This document shows, one piece after another, positions 47,398-56,698 of a stretch of 64,000 bases of DNA. The stretch is from Leifsonia shinshuensis. GTDB lineage: Bacteria > Actinomycetota > Actinomycetes > Actinomycetales > Microbacteriaceae. Position numbers and translations under genes: made by a program. How positions within the stretch are numbered: the first letter of the stretch is position 1; every line of letters begins with the position of its first letter. The notes under the pieces were generated by a model. That model was not told where the DNA came from and did not search any database. It saw only the letters and a list, made by a program, of their open reading frames with translations. The stretch spans positions 62,001 to 126,000 of the forward strand of contig NZ_JAHHZQ010000001.1 of the NCBI RefSeq assembly GCF_022606355.1, in the 5' to 3' direction.

Positions 47398-48547
47398 CAG
47401 GAAGGCCCAGGCGGCCAGACGATCGACCACGCCTCCGCGCCGGATCGCCGTACTCGGCGCCGGGAGCTGGGGAACGACTTTCGCCAAGATCCTCGCCGAC
47501 GGCGGCAACGGGGTGGTGCTCTGGGCGCGCCGCCCGGAGCTGGCGCGCGAGATCAACGAGGTCAAGCGCAACAGCGACTACCTGGAGGGCATCAACCTCC
47601 CGCGCGAGCTCCGCGCGACCTCCCACCTCGCCGAGGCGATGCGCGGTGCCGAGCAGGTTTTCGTCTCGATCCCGAGCCAGACGCTGCGCTCGAACCTCGA
47701 CGCGATCGCACCGCACCTCGGCCCGTCGACGATCGTCGTCAGCCTGATGAAGGGCGTCGAGAAGGGCACGGGGTTGCGCATGAGCGAGGTGATCGCGCAG
47801 GGTCTGCCCGTCGAGGAGGAGCGCATCGCCGTCGTCTCCGGCCCCAACCTGGCCTTGGAGATCGCGCGCGAGCAGCCGACGGCGTCCGTCGTGTCGTCCT
47901 CCAGCCTGGAGACCGCGCAGGCCGTGGCGATGGCCGCCACCAACCGGTACTTCCGGAGCTTCGTGAACACCGACGTGATCGGCACGGAGTTCGGCGGAGT
48001 GCTGAAGAACCTGATCGCGGTCGCCATCGGGATCGTGGACGGCGTCGGCTACGGCGAGAACACGAAGGCGTCGATCATCACGCGCGGCCTGGTCGAGATG
48101 ACCGACTTCGCGGTCGCCTACGGGGCGGAGGCCCCGACGCTCTCGGGGCTGGCGGGTCTCGGCGACCTGATCGCGACGTGCGAGTCGCCGCTCAGTCGCA
48201 ACAACACCGCCGGGCGCCTGCTCGGCCAGGGCTACAGCTTCAACGACGTCGTGAAGCAGATGAACCAGACTGCGGAGGGACTCGCGTCGGTGGCGCCGAT
48301 CCTCCGGCTCGCCGAGGAGCGCGGAGTGGAGATGCCGATCGTCCGGCAGGTGAGCCAGGTGCTCGCCGGAACGCTGGAGCCGAAGGACATCGCGCCGCAC
48401 CTCACCACCGACGATGACGAACCGCAGGGAGAGAGGACATCGGATGACGGACAAGGTCGTAGTCGCACTTCTGTTTGGAGGTCGCTCAAGCGAGCATTCG
48501 ATCAGCTGCGCGACGGCGGCGGGAGTGCTGGCGGCGATCGATCGTGA
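47390..48547 (+). CDS. gpsA: NAD(P)-dependent glycerol-3-phosphate dehydrogenase
   Basis: A 385-residue enzyme. VLGAGSWGTTFAKILA binds NAD, and SGPNLALEIAREQPTA, LKNLIAVAIGIVDGVGYGENTKA (catalytic Lys) and GLAGLGDLIATCESPLSRN are family blocks. It makes glycerol-3-phosphate for phospholipids. The family core ends near residue 345 (EPKDIAPHLTTDD). A 40-residue basic/Gly tail follows and overlaps the ddl gene by 104 bases in another frame, which is unusual. Confidence 0.93.
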   Translation: MADRKAQAARRSTTPPRRIAVLGAGSWGTTFAKILADGGNGVVLWARRPELAREINEVKRNSDYLEGINLPRELRATSHLAEAMRGAEQVFVSIPSQTLRSNLDAIAPHLGPSTIVVSLMKGVEKGTGLRMSEVIAQGLPVEEERIAVVSGPNLALEIAREQPTASVVSSSSLETAQAVAMAATNRYFRSFVNTDVIGTEFGGVLKNLIAVAIGIVDGVGYGENTKASIITRGLVEMTDFAVAYGAEAPTLSGLAGLGDLIATCESPLSRNNTAGRLLGQGYSFNDVVKQMNQTAEGLASVAPILRLAEERGVEMPIVRQVSQVLAGTLEPKDIAPHLTTDDDEPQGERTSDDGQGRSRTSVWRSLKRAFDQLRDGGGSAGGDRS

Positions 48548-49541
48548 CCGGTACGACGTCATCCCCGTCGGCATCACGCACGAGGGTGCGTTCACGCTCC
48601 AGCCGGACGATGCGGCCCGGTTCGCACTGAACGCGGAGGCCCTCCCGGAGGTCGAGGACAACGGCACGCGTATCGTGTGGCCCGACTCGGTGGCCTCCCG
48701 TGAGTTGGCCGTCGTGGCCGCTGACGGCACGAGGTCGTCGCTCGGCCCTGTGGACGTCGTCTTCCCGATCCTCCACGGCCCGTGGGGCGAGGACGGCACG
48801 GTGCAGGGCATGCTCGAGCTCGTCGGCCTGCCGTACGTCGGCAGCGGTGTGCTCGCGAGCGCGCTCGGGATGGACAAGCACTTCACCAAGACCGTGCTGC
48901 AGCAGGCGGGCATCCCCGTCGCGCCCTGGGAGACGGTCACCGCGTACCAGTGGCGCACCGATCCCGGCGCGGTGCGTGCCGCGGCCGAGGCCCTCGGTCT
49001 GCCGGCGTTCGTGAAGCCCGCCCGCGCCGGATCGAGCGTCGGCGTGTCCAAGGTGTCTTCGTGGGACGACCTCCCCGCCGCAATCGACCTGGCGCTGGCC
49101 GAGGACGACCGGGTGCTGATCGAGTCGTCCGTGGTCGGCCGCGAGGTGGAGATCGCCGTGCTCGGCGGGCGCCCCGGCGAGCCGACGCGTGCGTCGGTCG
49201 CCGGCGAGATCGTCATCACGGGCCGGGAATTCTACGACTTCGCGGCGAAGTACCTCGACGCCCCCGGAATCGAGCTGGTCTGCCCCGCCGCCCTGACCGA
49301 CGCCGAACTCGCCGTGATGCGCGACCTCGGCGTGCGCGCGTTCGACGCGATCGGCGGGGAGGGGCTCGCTCGAGTGGACTTCTTCCTCACGCCGGACGGC
49401 TTCGTCGTCAACGAGATCAACACGATGCCGGGGTTCACGCCGATCTCGATGTTCCCGCGCTGCTGGCAGGAGTCGGGGCTGTCGTACCCCGACCTGATCG
49501 ACGAGCTGATCCAGGTCGCCCTGGCGCGCGCGGCGGCGTAG
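48444..49541 (+). CDS. ddl: D-alanine--D-alanine ligase
   Basis: A 365-residue ATP-grasp ligase. It starts VVVALLFGGRSSEHSISC, with LHGPWGEDGTVQG, FVKPARAGSSVGVSKV and NEINTMPGFTPISMFP as family signatures (the latter binds metal and product). It supplies the D-Ala-D-Ala terminus of peptidoglycan precursors. GAGAGAGGAC stands before ATG 48444, so this start is sound although it lies inside the 3' end of gpsA. It is convergent with the DUF3515 gene. Confidence 0.96.
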   Translation: MTDKVVVALLFGGRSSEHSISCATAAGVLAAIDRDRYDVIPVGITHEGAFTLQPDDAARFALNAEALPEVEDNGTRIVWPDSVASRELAVVAADGTRSSLGPVDVVFPILHGPWGEDGTVQGMLELVGLPYVGSGVLASALGMDKHFTKTVLQQAGIPVAPWETVTAYQWRTDPGAVRAAAEALGLPAFVKPARAGSSVGVSKVSSWDDLPAAIDLALAEDDRVLIESSVVGREVEIAVLGGRPGEPTRASVAGEIVITGREFYDFAAKYLDAPGIELVCPAALTDAELAVMRDLGVRAFDAIGGEGLARVDFFLTPDGFVVNEINTMPGFTPISMFPRCWQESGLSYPDLIDELIQVALARAAA

Positions 49542-49566
49542 TCGCCGGAGCTCGCCGTGCGCGTGC

Positions 49567-50148
49567 TCAGCGCGACGGGGTCGGCGTGGGCGTCGCGGTG
49601 GGTGTCGAGGTGGGTGCGGGCGTGGCCGTCGGGGGAGTGAGCGACGTGTCGATGGTCGACAGGCACTTCTCGGTCTGCTTCACGCTTCCGATGGCAGAGG
49701 CGAACTCCGGCAGCACTGCGGCGTCCGACGCACCCGACACGTGATCGATGACGACCTCCGTGGCCGGCGTGCGGCCGAAGGTCTGGTAGACGACCTGCTT
49801 GGCGGCCGGGTCGGACATCAGCACCCAGTCGATGCCGTTGACGTCGACGCACGGCTTGGTCGTCGGGCCGAGCGGCGGGACGCCGCAACGCAGCAGCACG
49901 GCGGCGGGATCGCCCCAGGCGCCGGTGGCCTGCGCGTCGGTCTGCCTGCGGTCCTTGTCGGCCACCGAATCGGGCAGCCGAACCGAGATCTCGGCGCAGC
50001 CGGGATCGTTGGCGTCGGCGCCGGGATCGAGGGAGACCGTCGGTGCGCAGCCGGTCAGGGCGAGCGCGGCGGCGGCGATCGTGACGGCCAGGAGGACCTG
50101 ACGGTGAGAGCGGCCGGGGGAGCGGCGGAGTGAGCGGCGTGCGGACAT
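49567..50148 (-). CDS. DUF3515 lipoprotein
   Basis: A 193-residue protein with a lipoprotein signal: basic start, hydrophobic core VLLAVTIAAAALAL and lipobox LTGC at about 31-34. The body (CAEISVRLPDSV, LLRCGVPPLGPT, WVLMSDPAAKQVVYQTFGRTP) matches DUF3515, of unknown function and commonly next to ddl and thiL in Actinobacteria. The C-terminus is a low-complexity Pro/Thr tail (PTATPAPTSTPTATP). TAGCCT (minus strand 50162-50157) is 8 bases before ATG. Confidence 0.88.
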   Translation of the reverse strand: MSARRSLRRSPGRSHRQVLLAVTIAAAALALTGCAPTVSLDPGADANDPGCAEISVRLPDSVADKDRRQTDAQATGAWGDPAAVLLRCGVPPLGPTTKPCVDVNGIDWVLMSDPAAKQVVYQTFGRTPATEVVIDHVSGASDAAVLPEFASAIGSVKQTEKCLSTIDTSLTPPTATPAPTSTPTATPTPTPSR

Positions 50149-50156
50149 CAGGATTC

Positions 50157-50166
50157 AGGCTACCGT
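50157..50166. promoter_or_regulatory. Overlapping divergent -10 boxes of DUF3515 and thiL
   Basis: Ten bases, AGGCTACCGT, contain TACCGT (plus strand, 8 bases before thiL ATG 50175) and TAGCCT (minus strand, 8 bases before DUF3515 ATG 50148). They share the central TA, so the two promoters cannot be occupied at once. Confidence 0.55.
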
Positions 50167-50174
50167 TGGGAGTC

Positions 50175-51170
50175 ATGGTGGATTCTGGGAGCCCGGCCGA
50201 CACGGTCCAGGAGGTGTCGGAGCGGGAGGCGCTGAAGCGCATCTTCCCGCGGCTTCCGGAGTCGTCGGCGACCCTCGTGGGGCCCGGCGACGACGCCGCG
50301 GTGCTCGCGGCGCCGGACGGCCGTTATGTCGTGACGACCGACATGATGGTGCACGGGCCGGACTTCCGGCTGGCGTGGTCGTCGGCCGAAGACCTCGGGT
50401 GGAAGGCCGCGGCGACCAACCTGTCCGACGTGGCCGCGATGGGTGCGGTGCCGACGGCGCTGGTCGTCGCGATCGCGGCGCCGCCGTCGCTCCCGGTCTC
50501 CGCACTGGAAGCGTTCGCCGACGGCCTCCGTGCCGCCTGCGCAGCCCTGGCGCCGGGGTGCGGCGTCGTCGGTGGCGACCTGTCGGTCTCCGGCACGCTG
50601 ACCATCGCCGTCACGGCGTTCGGCGATCTGGAGGGTCGCGCACCCGTTCTGCGCAGCGGCGCGCGGCCGGGTGACGTCGTGGCCGTCTCCGGCCGTCTCG
50701 GCTCGGCGGCCGCGGGCCTCCGGCTGCTCTTCGCGGAGGCCGTCGACTCCGACGGCACGCCCGACGCCGACGCCTTCGCCCGTGTCGTGGCGGCTCATCC
50801 CGAGCTGATCGACGCGCAGCTGCGTCCACGGCCGCCGGTCGCGGACGGCCCGCTCGCCGCCGACGCCGGTGCCACGGCCATGCTCGACCTGAGCGACGGC
50901 CTCGCGCTGGATGCACGGCGCGTCGCCGAGGCGAGCGGCGTCGCCATCGACCTCGACCCCGCCACCCTCGGCGGCGACCCGCTGACGGCGCTGACCGGGG
51001 GAGAGGACCACGGCCTCCTCGCCTGCTTCCCGGCGGGGACGGTGCTGCCCGGCGGCTTCCACCCGGTCGGTGTGGTGCGCGCCGGCTCCGGTCTCCTGGT
51101 CGGGGGCCGCGCCTTCGACGAACGCGGCGGCTGGGACCCCTACCTCGAGTGGGACGGCGCCGCCGGCTGA
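50175..51170 (+). CDS. thiL: Thiamine-monophosphate kinase
   Basis: A 331-residue PurM-like ATPase. ATLVGPGDDAAVL, VVTTDMMVHGPDF and WKAAATNLSDVAAMGA carry the metal-binding aspartates. GGDLSVSG, GDVVAVSGRLGSAAAGL and the late LTGGEDHGLLACFP are also family blocks. It makes thiamine diphosphate. ATG 50175 is favoured by TACCGT 8 bases ahead over an upstream start. It is divergent from the DUF3515 lipoprotein and convergent with rsmD. Confidence 0.94.
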   Translation: MVDSGSPADTVQEVSEREALKRIFPRLPESSATLVGPGDDAAVLAAPDGRYVVTTDMMVHGPDFRLAWSSAEDLGWKAAATNLSDVAAMGAVPTALVVAIAAPPSLPVSALEAFADGLRAACAALAPGCGVVGGDLSVSGTLTIAVTAFGDLEGRAPVLRSGARPGDVVAVSGRLGSAAAGLRLLFAEAVDSDGTPDADAFARVVAAHPELIDAQLRPRPPVADGPLAADAGATAMLDLSDGLALDARRVAEASGVAIDLDPATLGGDPLTALTGGEDHGLLACFPAGTVLPGGFHPVGVVRAGSGLLVGGRAFDERGGWDPYLEWDGAAG

Positions 51171-51180
51171 GGTCGGCAAG

Positions 51181-51217
51181 GGAGGAGATCAGGCCCGATT
51201 CGGGCAGGAACTCCTCC
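51181..51217. terminator. Hairpin between convergent thiL and rsmD
   Basis: GGAGGAG (51181-51187) pairs with CTCCTCC (51211-51217), and GCCCGA (51193-51198) with TCGGGC (51200-51205), making a two-part hairpin 10 bases after the thiL stop and next to the rsmD stop. Different in sequence from palindromes A-D. Confidence 0.55.
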
Positions 51218-51218
51218 G

Positions 51219-51830
51219 TCAGCTGCGGTTCGGCGGCGCGGACGGCCGGAAGTCCTCCGCTGCCGACGGGGAGAGGTAGTGCACAGCCGTCTCGCCGTAG
51301 GCGCGCGTCCGGTCGAGCAGGAGACCGTCGGGCAGCGTCGGCTCCCCGTCGCGCGTGCTGCGCTCGACGCACACCACGGCGTCCTCGGCCAGCAACGGCA
51401 CGAGTCCGGTCAGCACGGTGAGCAGCTCGGCGTCCGGGAGGTCGTAGGGCGGGTCGACGAAGACCAGGTCGAAGCGCGCTGGGGACGCACCGGACAGATA
51501 CGGCAGCACCGCCGTCGCCCGCACATCGACCACGGGGCGCCCATCCTTCGGCGCCGCGCGGACGACCGCCTCGGCGTTGCGTCGGCAGATCGCGGCGGCC
51601 GCCGGCGACCTCTCGACGAGGACGACCTGCGCCGCGCCTCGGCTGGCCGCCTCCAGCCCCAGTGCGCCGGAGCCGGCGAAGAGGTCGAGGACATGGGCGC
51701 CGCGAAGCACGTCGCGCGCCTCGAGGCCCGAGAACACGGCCTCTCTGACGCGGTCGCTCGTCGGCCGGGTGCCGCTCTTGGGAACCCGCAGTGCGAGCGA
51801 ACCGGCGAAACCGGAGACGATTCGGGTCAT
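51219..51830 (-). CDS. rsmD: 16S rRNA (guanine966-N2)-methyltransferase
   Basis: A 203-residue Rossmann methyltransferase. MTRIVSGFAGSLALRVPKSG and RPTSDRVREAVFSGLE are RsmD-specific. DLFAGSGALGLEAASRGA binds SAM, and VFVDPPYDLPD is the catalytic D/N-P-P-Y motif. It modifies G966 in the 30S subunit. It often sits next to recG and coaD; here it is inverted relative to them. GGAGGG lies just before ATG on the minus strand. Confidence 0.94.
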   Translation of the reverse strand: MTRIVSGFAGSLALRVPKSGTRPTSDRVREAVFSGLEARDVLRGAHVLDLFAGSGALGLEAASRGAAQVVLVERSPAAAAICRRNAEAVVRAAPKDGRPVVDVRATAVLPYLSGASPARFDLVFVDPPYDLPDAELLTVLTGLVPLLAEDAVVCVERSTRDGEPTLPDGLLLDRTRAYGETAVHYLSPSAAEDFRPSAPPNRS

Positions 51831-51917
51831 AGCCCTCCGAGCCTAGGGCATGCTCCGCGGCGGGCCTGCGGCCGACCCGCCCTAGCGTCGCCGCCTCGCC
51901 GTCAGCAGAATAGGAGC

Positions 51918-52763
51918 ATGGACGAACGCCTCACGCAGGCGGAACTCGACGCCCTGTGGCGGTATGACGACCCGATCGCCTCCGCCGAACGCTTCGCGAT
52001 CGCTGCCGCCGAACCCGACCGCCCCGAACTCGTGCGGGCCGAGCTCGAGACCCAGCGCGCCCGCGCGTTCGGTCTGCAGGGCCGTTTCGCCGAGGCGGAC
52101 GCACTGCTCGACTCCCTCGAGCCGGCCATCGGGACGCTCGCCGTACGCATCCTGCTGGAGCGCGGCCGGCTGCGGAACACCGCGGGCAGGGCCGAGGACG
52201 CCGTTCCCCTGTTCGAAGAGGCGCTGATCGCCGCACGCCGCGACGGCGAGGCCTTCCTCGCCGCCGACTCCGCGCACATGCTGGCGATCGCCGACCCGCT
52301 CCGGTCGGAGCAGTGGACGGAGGAAGGGCTCGCCGAGCTCCAGTCCGTCGCCGACCCGCGCACCCTGCGCTGGGGCGTGGCGTTGCACAACAACCGCGGC
52401 TGGGCGCTGTTCGACGCCGGCGACGCTCACGCCGCCGTCGGCGAGTTCGAGGCCGCGCTGGAAGCCGCCGACCGATACGGGACCCTCGATCAGCAGTTCG
52501 CGGCGCAGTGGTCGCTCGCGCGTGCGCTGCGCGAGGTGGGGCGGTGGCAGGAGGCTCTCGCGATCCAGCGCCGGCTGGCGGCCGAGCGTCCGGGCGAGAG
52601 CGACGTGGAGGCGGAGCTGAGCGCTCTGGCCGAGGTCGAGGAGCACGCGCGCGACGTGACGCGCGAGGAGACGCACGACCCTGCTCCGGACCACACGCAC
52701 GAGCAGGAGCACGAGCAGGAACACGACCCGGCGACGGAGGCCGCCCCTACGATCGAACCATGA
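51918..52763 (+). CDS. Tetratricopeptide-repeat protein
   Basis: 281 residues, with TPR-like helical pairs from about 45 to 225 (ARAFGLQGRFAEADALLDSL, RGRLRNTAGRAEDAVPLFEEAL, NRGWALFDAGDAHAAVGEFEAAL) and a His/Glu/Asp-rich tail (HTHEQEHEQEHDP) that may chelate metal. It is soluble, without a signal. Usually a protein-interaction scaffold; partner unknown. It starts at ATG 51918. Its last codons overlap recG (ATGA). Confidence 0.85.
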   Translation: MDERLTQAELDALWRYDDPIASAERFAIAAAEPDRPELVRAELETQRARAFGLQGRFAEADALLDSLEPAIGTLAVRILLERGRLRNTAGRAEDAVPLFEEALIAARRDGEAFLAADSAHMLAIADPLRSEQWTEEGLAELQSVADPRTLRWGVALHNNRGWALFDAGDAHAAVGEFEAALEAADRYGTLDQQFAAQWSLARALREVGRWQEALAIQRRLAAERPGESDVEAELSALAEVEEHARDVTREETHDPAPDHTHEQEHEQEHDPATEAAPTIEP

Positions 52764-54973
52764 CCTCCAGCACCGCTCCGGCCGCAGCCGGCGCCGTCTC
52801 GCTCGAGTCCCGGCTCACCGGCGTGCTCGGCGGACGGACCGCTTCGGCCTTCGAGAAGGCGTTCGGGATGCGCACGGTGGCCGACCTGCTCGCGCACTAC
52901 CCGCGCCGCTATGCGACCCGCGGCGAGCTGACGGCACTGGCCAACCTCCCGCTCGACGAGAACGTGACGATCATCGCCGAGGTCCTGCGCGTGCAGGAGC
53001 GGCCGATGCGCGCCCGCCGCGGCTCCATCCTGGAGGTCAAGATCTCCGACGGCGAGGGGATCCTCACCCTCACGTTCTTCAACCAGGCGTGGCGGTCGAG
53101 GGAGCTCGTCCCCGGCGTGCGCGGGATCTTCGCGGGCAAGGTGTCCGCGTACCGCGGAGCGCTCCAGCTGGCTCACCCCGATTACGAGCTGTTCGAGCAG
53201 GACGCCGAGAACGCGGTCGCCCCGGGGAGCGCCGCGGCCAAGGAGTGGGCGCAGACGCCTATCCCGATCTATCCGGCGACCGGCACGGTGGCGAGCTGGC
53301 AGGTGCAGAAGGCCGTCGGCCTGGCGCTCGACGCGCTCGGGCCGTGCCCGGACCCGGTGCCGGCGTCCGTCGTCGCCGAGCGGGGGCTGCTGGGTTTCCG
53401 GGACGCGCTGGAAGGCATCCACCGGCCGCAGAAGAACGCCGAGTGGCAGCGCGCCCGCGACGCGCTGCGCTTCCAGGAGGCCTTCGTTCTGCAGGCGGCT
53501 CTGCTGCAGCAGCGTTCGGAGGCCCGATCGGTCGCCGCGACCCCGCGGGCCGCCGTGCCCGGCGGCCTGCTCGAGCGCTTCGACGCCGTTCTGCCGTTCA
53601 CCCTGACCGACGACCAGGCCCTGGTCGGTCGCGAGATCACGCAGGATCTCGCGATGGCGGAGCCGATGCACCGGCTCGTCCAGGGCGAGGTCGGCTCCGG
53701 CAAGACCCTGGTCGCGCTGCGGGCGATGCTCGCGGTCGCCGACAGCGGCGGGCAGTCCGCTCTGCTGGCGCCGACCGAGGTACTGGCGGCGCAGCACCTG
53801 CGCTCGATCGCCGAGATGCTCGGCCCCGACCTGTCCGCCGAGCTGATGCCCACGCTCGTCACCGGGCAGCTGTCGACGGCCGAGCGCAAGCGGGCGCTGC
53901 TGCGCACGGTGAGCGGGCAGTCCAGGATCGTGGTCGGCACGCACGCCCTGCTCGGGGACGCGGTGAGCTTCTACGACCTCGGGCTCGTCGTCGTCGACGA
54001 GCAGCACCGGTTCGGCGTCGAGCAGCGGGAGGCGTTGCGCGCGAAGGGGGGAACGCCCCCGCACGTCCTGGTGCTCACGGCGACACCCATCCCGCGTACG
54101 GTCGCGATGACGGTCTTCGGCGACCTGGAGGTCTCGACGATCGCCCAGCTGCCGGCGGGACGGCAGGGGATCGAGAGCTTCGTCGTGCCGCTCGCCGACC
54201 GGCCGGGCTGGGAGCGCCGGATCTGGGAGCGTGCGTCCGAGGAGATCGCCGGCGGCAGGCAGGTGTTCGTCGTCTGCCCCGCGATCAGTCCCAAGGAGGC
54301 GGAGGACGACGGTGAGGAGGCGCCCGACGATCCTGTCGACGGCGAGACGGGCCCTCCGCACCCGACCGCGAACGTCGAGTCGGTGGCCGCCCAGGTGCGC
54401 GCCGACCCCCTCTTCGCGCAGACGCGCGTCGGCGTCCTGCACGGTCGGTTGGCCTCCGACGAGAAGGACGCCGTCATGCGCGCGTTCGCCGCGGGGGACA
54501 TCGACCTGCTCATCGCGACGACCGTGATCGAGGTCGGCGTGAACGTGCCGAACGCCTCGGCGATGATCGTGCTGGACGCGGACCGGTTCGGCGTCTCGCA
54601 ACTGCACCAGCTGCGCGGCCGCGTCGGCCGGGGCGGCGTTCCGGGCCTCTGCCTCCTGGTGACGCACGCCGAGGAGGGGTCGCTCGCACGACAGCGCGTC
54701 GATGCGGTCGCCGCGACGCTCGACGGGTTCGAGCTGGCCAACGTCGACCTGGAGCTGCGGCGCGAGGGCGACGTGCTGGGCAGCCGGCAGTCCGGAGGCC
54801 GCTCCTCGCTGAAGCTGCTGCGCGTCGTCTCGGACGGCGAGCTGATCTCCGAGGCACGGGTCGCCGCGGCCGAGACGCTCGACGACGGCGGCCTCGCCGC
54901 ACATCCCGCGCTCGCCGCTGCTCTCGCCCGTCGCCTGGACGAGTCGGAGCGCGCGTTCCTCGGCAAGTCGTGA
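52760..54973 (+). CDS. recG: ATP-dependent DNA helicase RecG
   Basis: A 737-residue helicase. An N-terminal wedge/OB domain (70-190: ADLLAHYPRRYATRGEL, ILEVKISDGEGILTLTFFNQ) precedes the motor: Walker A QGEVGSGKTLVALRAM, DEQH box VVVDEQHRFGVEQ, LTATPIPRT, TTVIEVGVNVPNA and QLRGRVGRGG. It remodels stalled replication forks and Holliday junctions. TACGAT at 52748-52753, inside the TPR gene, is 6 bases before ATG 52760, so it may have its own leaderless transcript besides coupling to the TPR gene. Confidence 0.96.
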   Translation: MTSSTAPAAAGAVSLESRLTGVLGGRTASAFEKAFGMRTVADLLAHYPRRYATRGELTALANLPLDENVTIIAEVLRVQERPMRARRGSILEVKISDGEGILTLTFFNQAWRSRELVPGVRGIFAGKVSAYRGALQLAHPDYELFEQDAENAVAPGSAAAKEWAQTPIPIYPATGTVASWQVQKAVGLALDALGPCPDPVPASVVAERGLLGFRDALEGIHRPQKNAEWQRARDALRFQEAFVLQAALLQQRSEARSVAATPRAAVPGGLLERFDAVLPFTLTDDQALVGREITQDLAMAEPMHRLVQGEVGSGKTLVALRAMLAVADSGGQSALLAPTEVLAAQHLRSIAEMLGPDLSAELMPTLVTGQLSTAERKRALLRTVSGQSRIVVGTHALLGDAVSFYDLGLVVVDEQHRFGVEQREALRAKGGTPPHVLVLTATPIPRTVAMTVFGDLEVSTIAQLPAGRQGIESFVVPLADRPGWERRIWERASEEIAGGRQVFVVCPAISPKEAEDDGEEAPDDPVDGETGPPHPTANVESVAAQVRADPLFAQTRVGVLHGRLASDEKDAVMRAFAAGDIDLLIATTVIEVGVNVPNASAMIVLDADRFGVSQLHQLRGRVGRGGVPGLCLLVTHAEEGSLARQRVDAVAATLDGFELANVDLELRREGDVLGSRQSGGRSSLKLLRVVSDGELISEARVAAAETLDDGGLAAHPALAAALARRLDESERAFLGKS

Positions 54974-55090
54974 CCCGCCTCGCCTGACGTCGCGGCTCAC
55001 GTCGATCCGCAGGCCCACGCAACACGCTGCGCCGCGAAGATAACGGATTCACAACGAAATGCCGGGTATCGCGGGATAGTCTGGTCCTCT

Positions 55091-55573
55091 ATGAACAGGA
55101 TCGCCGTAGTCCCTGGATCGTTCGACCCGGTCACTCTCGGGCACCTCGATGTCATCGAGCGGGCCGCGCGACTCTGGGACGAGGTGCACGTGCTGGTCGT
55201 CCACAACCCCGACAAGTCGGCACTGCTGCCGATCGCCCAGCGTGTGGCACTCATCGAGCGCTCGATCGAGGACGCGGGGATCGGCGGGCGGATCATCGTC
55301 GCGTCGTGGTCGGTCGGCCTCCTCGTGGACTACTGCACCGACGTCGGAGCCGACGTGCTCGTCAAGGGCATCCGCTCGCAGGTCGACGTCGCGTACGAGA
55401 CCCCGATGGCGATCGTGAACCGTCACCTCGCCGATGTCGAGACGGTCTTCCTGCTGCCCGACCCGGCCAACGCGCATGTCTCGAGCTCCCTCGTGCGCCA
55501 GGTCGCCTCCCTCGGCGGGGACGTGAGCCCCTACGTTCCGCCCGCCGTCTCAGAGCTGCTGTCAACCACATGA
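55091..55573 (+). CDS. coaD: Pantetheine-phosphate adenylyltransferase
   Basis: A 160-residue nucleotidyltransferase. It starts [20 protein letters not shown] (the T/H-x-G-H motif), has [20 protein letters not shown] and ends with [18 protein letters not shown], matching CoaD. It makes dephospho-CoA. TAGTCT at 55077-55082 lies 8 bases before ATG. It stands between recG and the moxR operon. Confidence 0.95.
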   Translation: MNRIAVVPGSFDPVTLGHLDVIERAARLWDEVHVLVVHNPDKSALLPIAQRVALIERSIEDAGIGGRIIVASWSVGLLVDYCTDVGADVLVKGIRSQVDVAYETPMAIVNRHLADVETVFLLPDPANAHVSSSLVRQVASLGGDVSPYVPPAVSELLSTT

Positions 55574-55586
55574 CCCGGGTGGAGAG

Positions 55587-56696
55587 ATGAACAGTTACGC
55601 GACGCGTCAGCCCACGGATTCCTCGGTGGCCCCGGAGGAGGTGGGCCTGCCGGCGCCGGGGATGGACCTGGACGAGCTGAGACGCGCTGCGGAGCAGATC
55701 ACCACCAACGTGGAGTCCGTCATCGACGGCAAGCACGACGCCGTGCAGACCGCCCTGGTGGTGCTGCTCGCCGAGGGCCACCTCCTGATCGAGGACGTGC
55801 CGGGAGTCGGCAAGACGATGCTGGCCAAGTCGCTGGCCAAGTCGGTGGACTGCTCGGTCAGCCGCATCCAGTTCACGCCCGACCTGCTGCCGAGCGACGT
55901 CACCGGCGTGTCGGTGTACAACCAGGCGGAGCGGCGCTTCGAGTTCAAGCCGGGCGCCGTGTTCGCGAACATTGTGATCGGCGACGAGATCAACCGGGCC
56001 AGCCCGAAGACGCAGTCCGCCCTCCTGGAGTGCATGGAGGAGCGCCAGGTCACCGTCGACGGCTCGACGTACCCGCTGGCCGCGCCGTTCATCGTGGTCG
56101 CGACCCAGAACCCGGTCGAGATGGAGGGTACCTACGCACTGCCGGAGGCTCAGCGCGACCGCTTCATGGCCCGTATCGCGATGGGCTACCCGGACGAGGG
56201 CTCCGAGCTCGCCATGCTGACGACGCGCGACACCTCCAGTCCGCTCTCGCGGATCGGTCCGGTGGTGACCTCGGACGAGCTGCGCTCGATGATGACGACG
56301 GCGCGCGCCGTCTACGCCTCCGCTCCGGTCAAGCAGTACGCGGTCGACATCGTCAGGGCGACCAGGGAGGATCGCGACCTCCGGCTCGGCGCCAGCCCGC
56401 GGGCGACGCTGCAGCTCGTGAGGGCGGCCAAGGCGATGGCCGCCCTCGACGGCCGCGACTTCGTGCTGCCGGACGACATCGACGCTCTGGCGGTGCCGGT
56501 GCTCGGTCACCGGCTGCTTCCGGCGAGCCGAGCGCTCGGCCATCACCACGAGAGCGCTCCGGTGATCGCGGACATCGTCCGTCGGATCGTCGCGGCCACC
56601 CCGGTGCCCGTCGGCTCCGGCGCGATCGGGAGCGGGTCGGGCACGGTGCGCACGGTCGCGGCACGCACCGGCGCGGCCGCCACAGGCAGGGAGTAG
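55587..56696 (+). CDS. MoxR-family AAA+ ATPase
   Basis: A 369-residue ATPase. Walker A is LIEDVPGVGKTMLAKSLA, Walker B is NIVIGDEINRASPKTQSALLE, sensor I region VVATQNPVEMEGTYALPEAQ, arginine finger DRFMARI. MoxR proteins act as chaperones that help assemble or activate partner proteins, usually with a von Willebrand or DUF58 protein. It leads a three-gene operon with DUF58 and transglutaminase genes, 14 bases after coaD. Confidence 0.94.
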   Translation: MNSYATRQPTDSSVAPEEVGLPAPGMDLDELRRAAEQITTNVESVIDGKHDAVQTALVVLLAEGHLLIEDVPGVGKTMLAKSLAKSVDCSVSRIQFTPDLLPSDVTGVSVYNQAERRFEFKPGAVFANIVIGDEINRASPKTQSALLECMEERQVTVDGSTYPLAAPFIVVATQNPVEMEGTYALPEAQRDRFMARIAMGYPDEGSELAMLTTRDTSSPLSRIGPVVTSDELRSMMTTARAVYASAPVKQYAVDIVRATREDRDLRLGASPRATLQLVRAAKAMAALDGRDFVLPDDIDALAVPVLGHRLLPASRALGHHHESAPVIADIVRRIVAATPVPVGSGAIGSGSGTVRTVAARTGAAATGRE

Positions 56697-56698
56697 TC

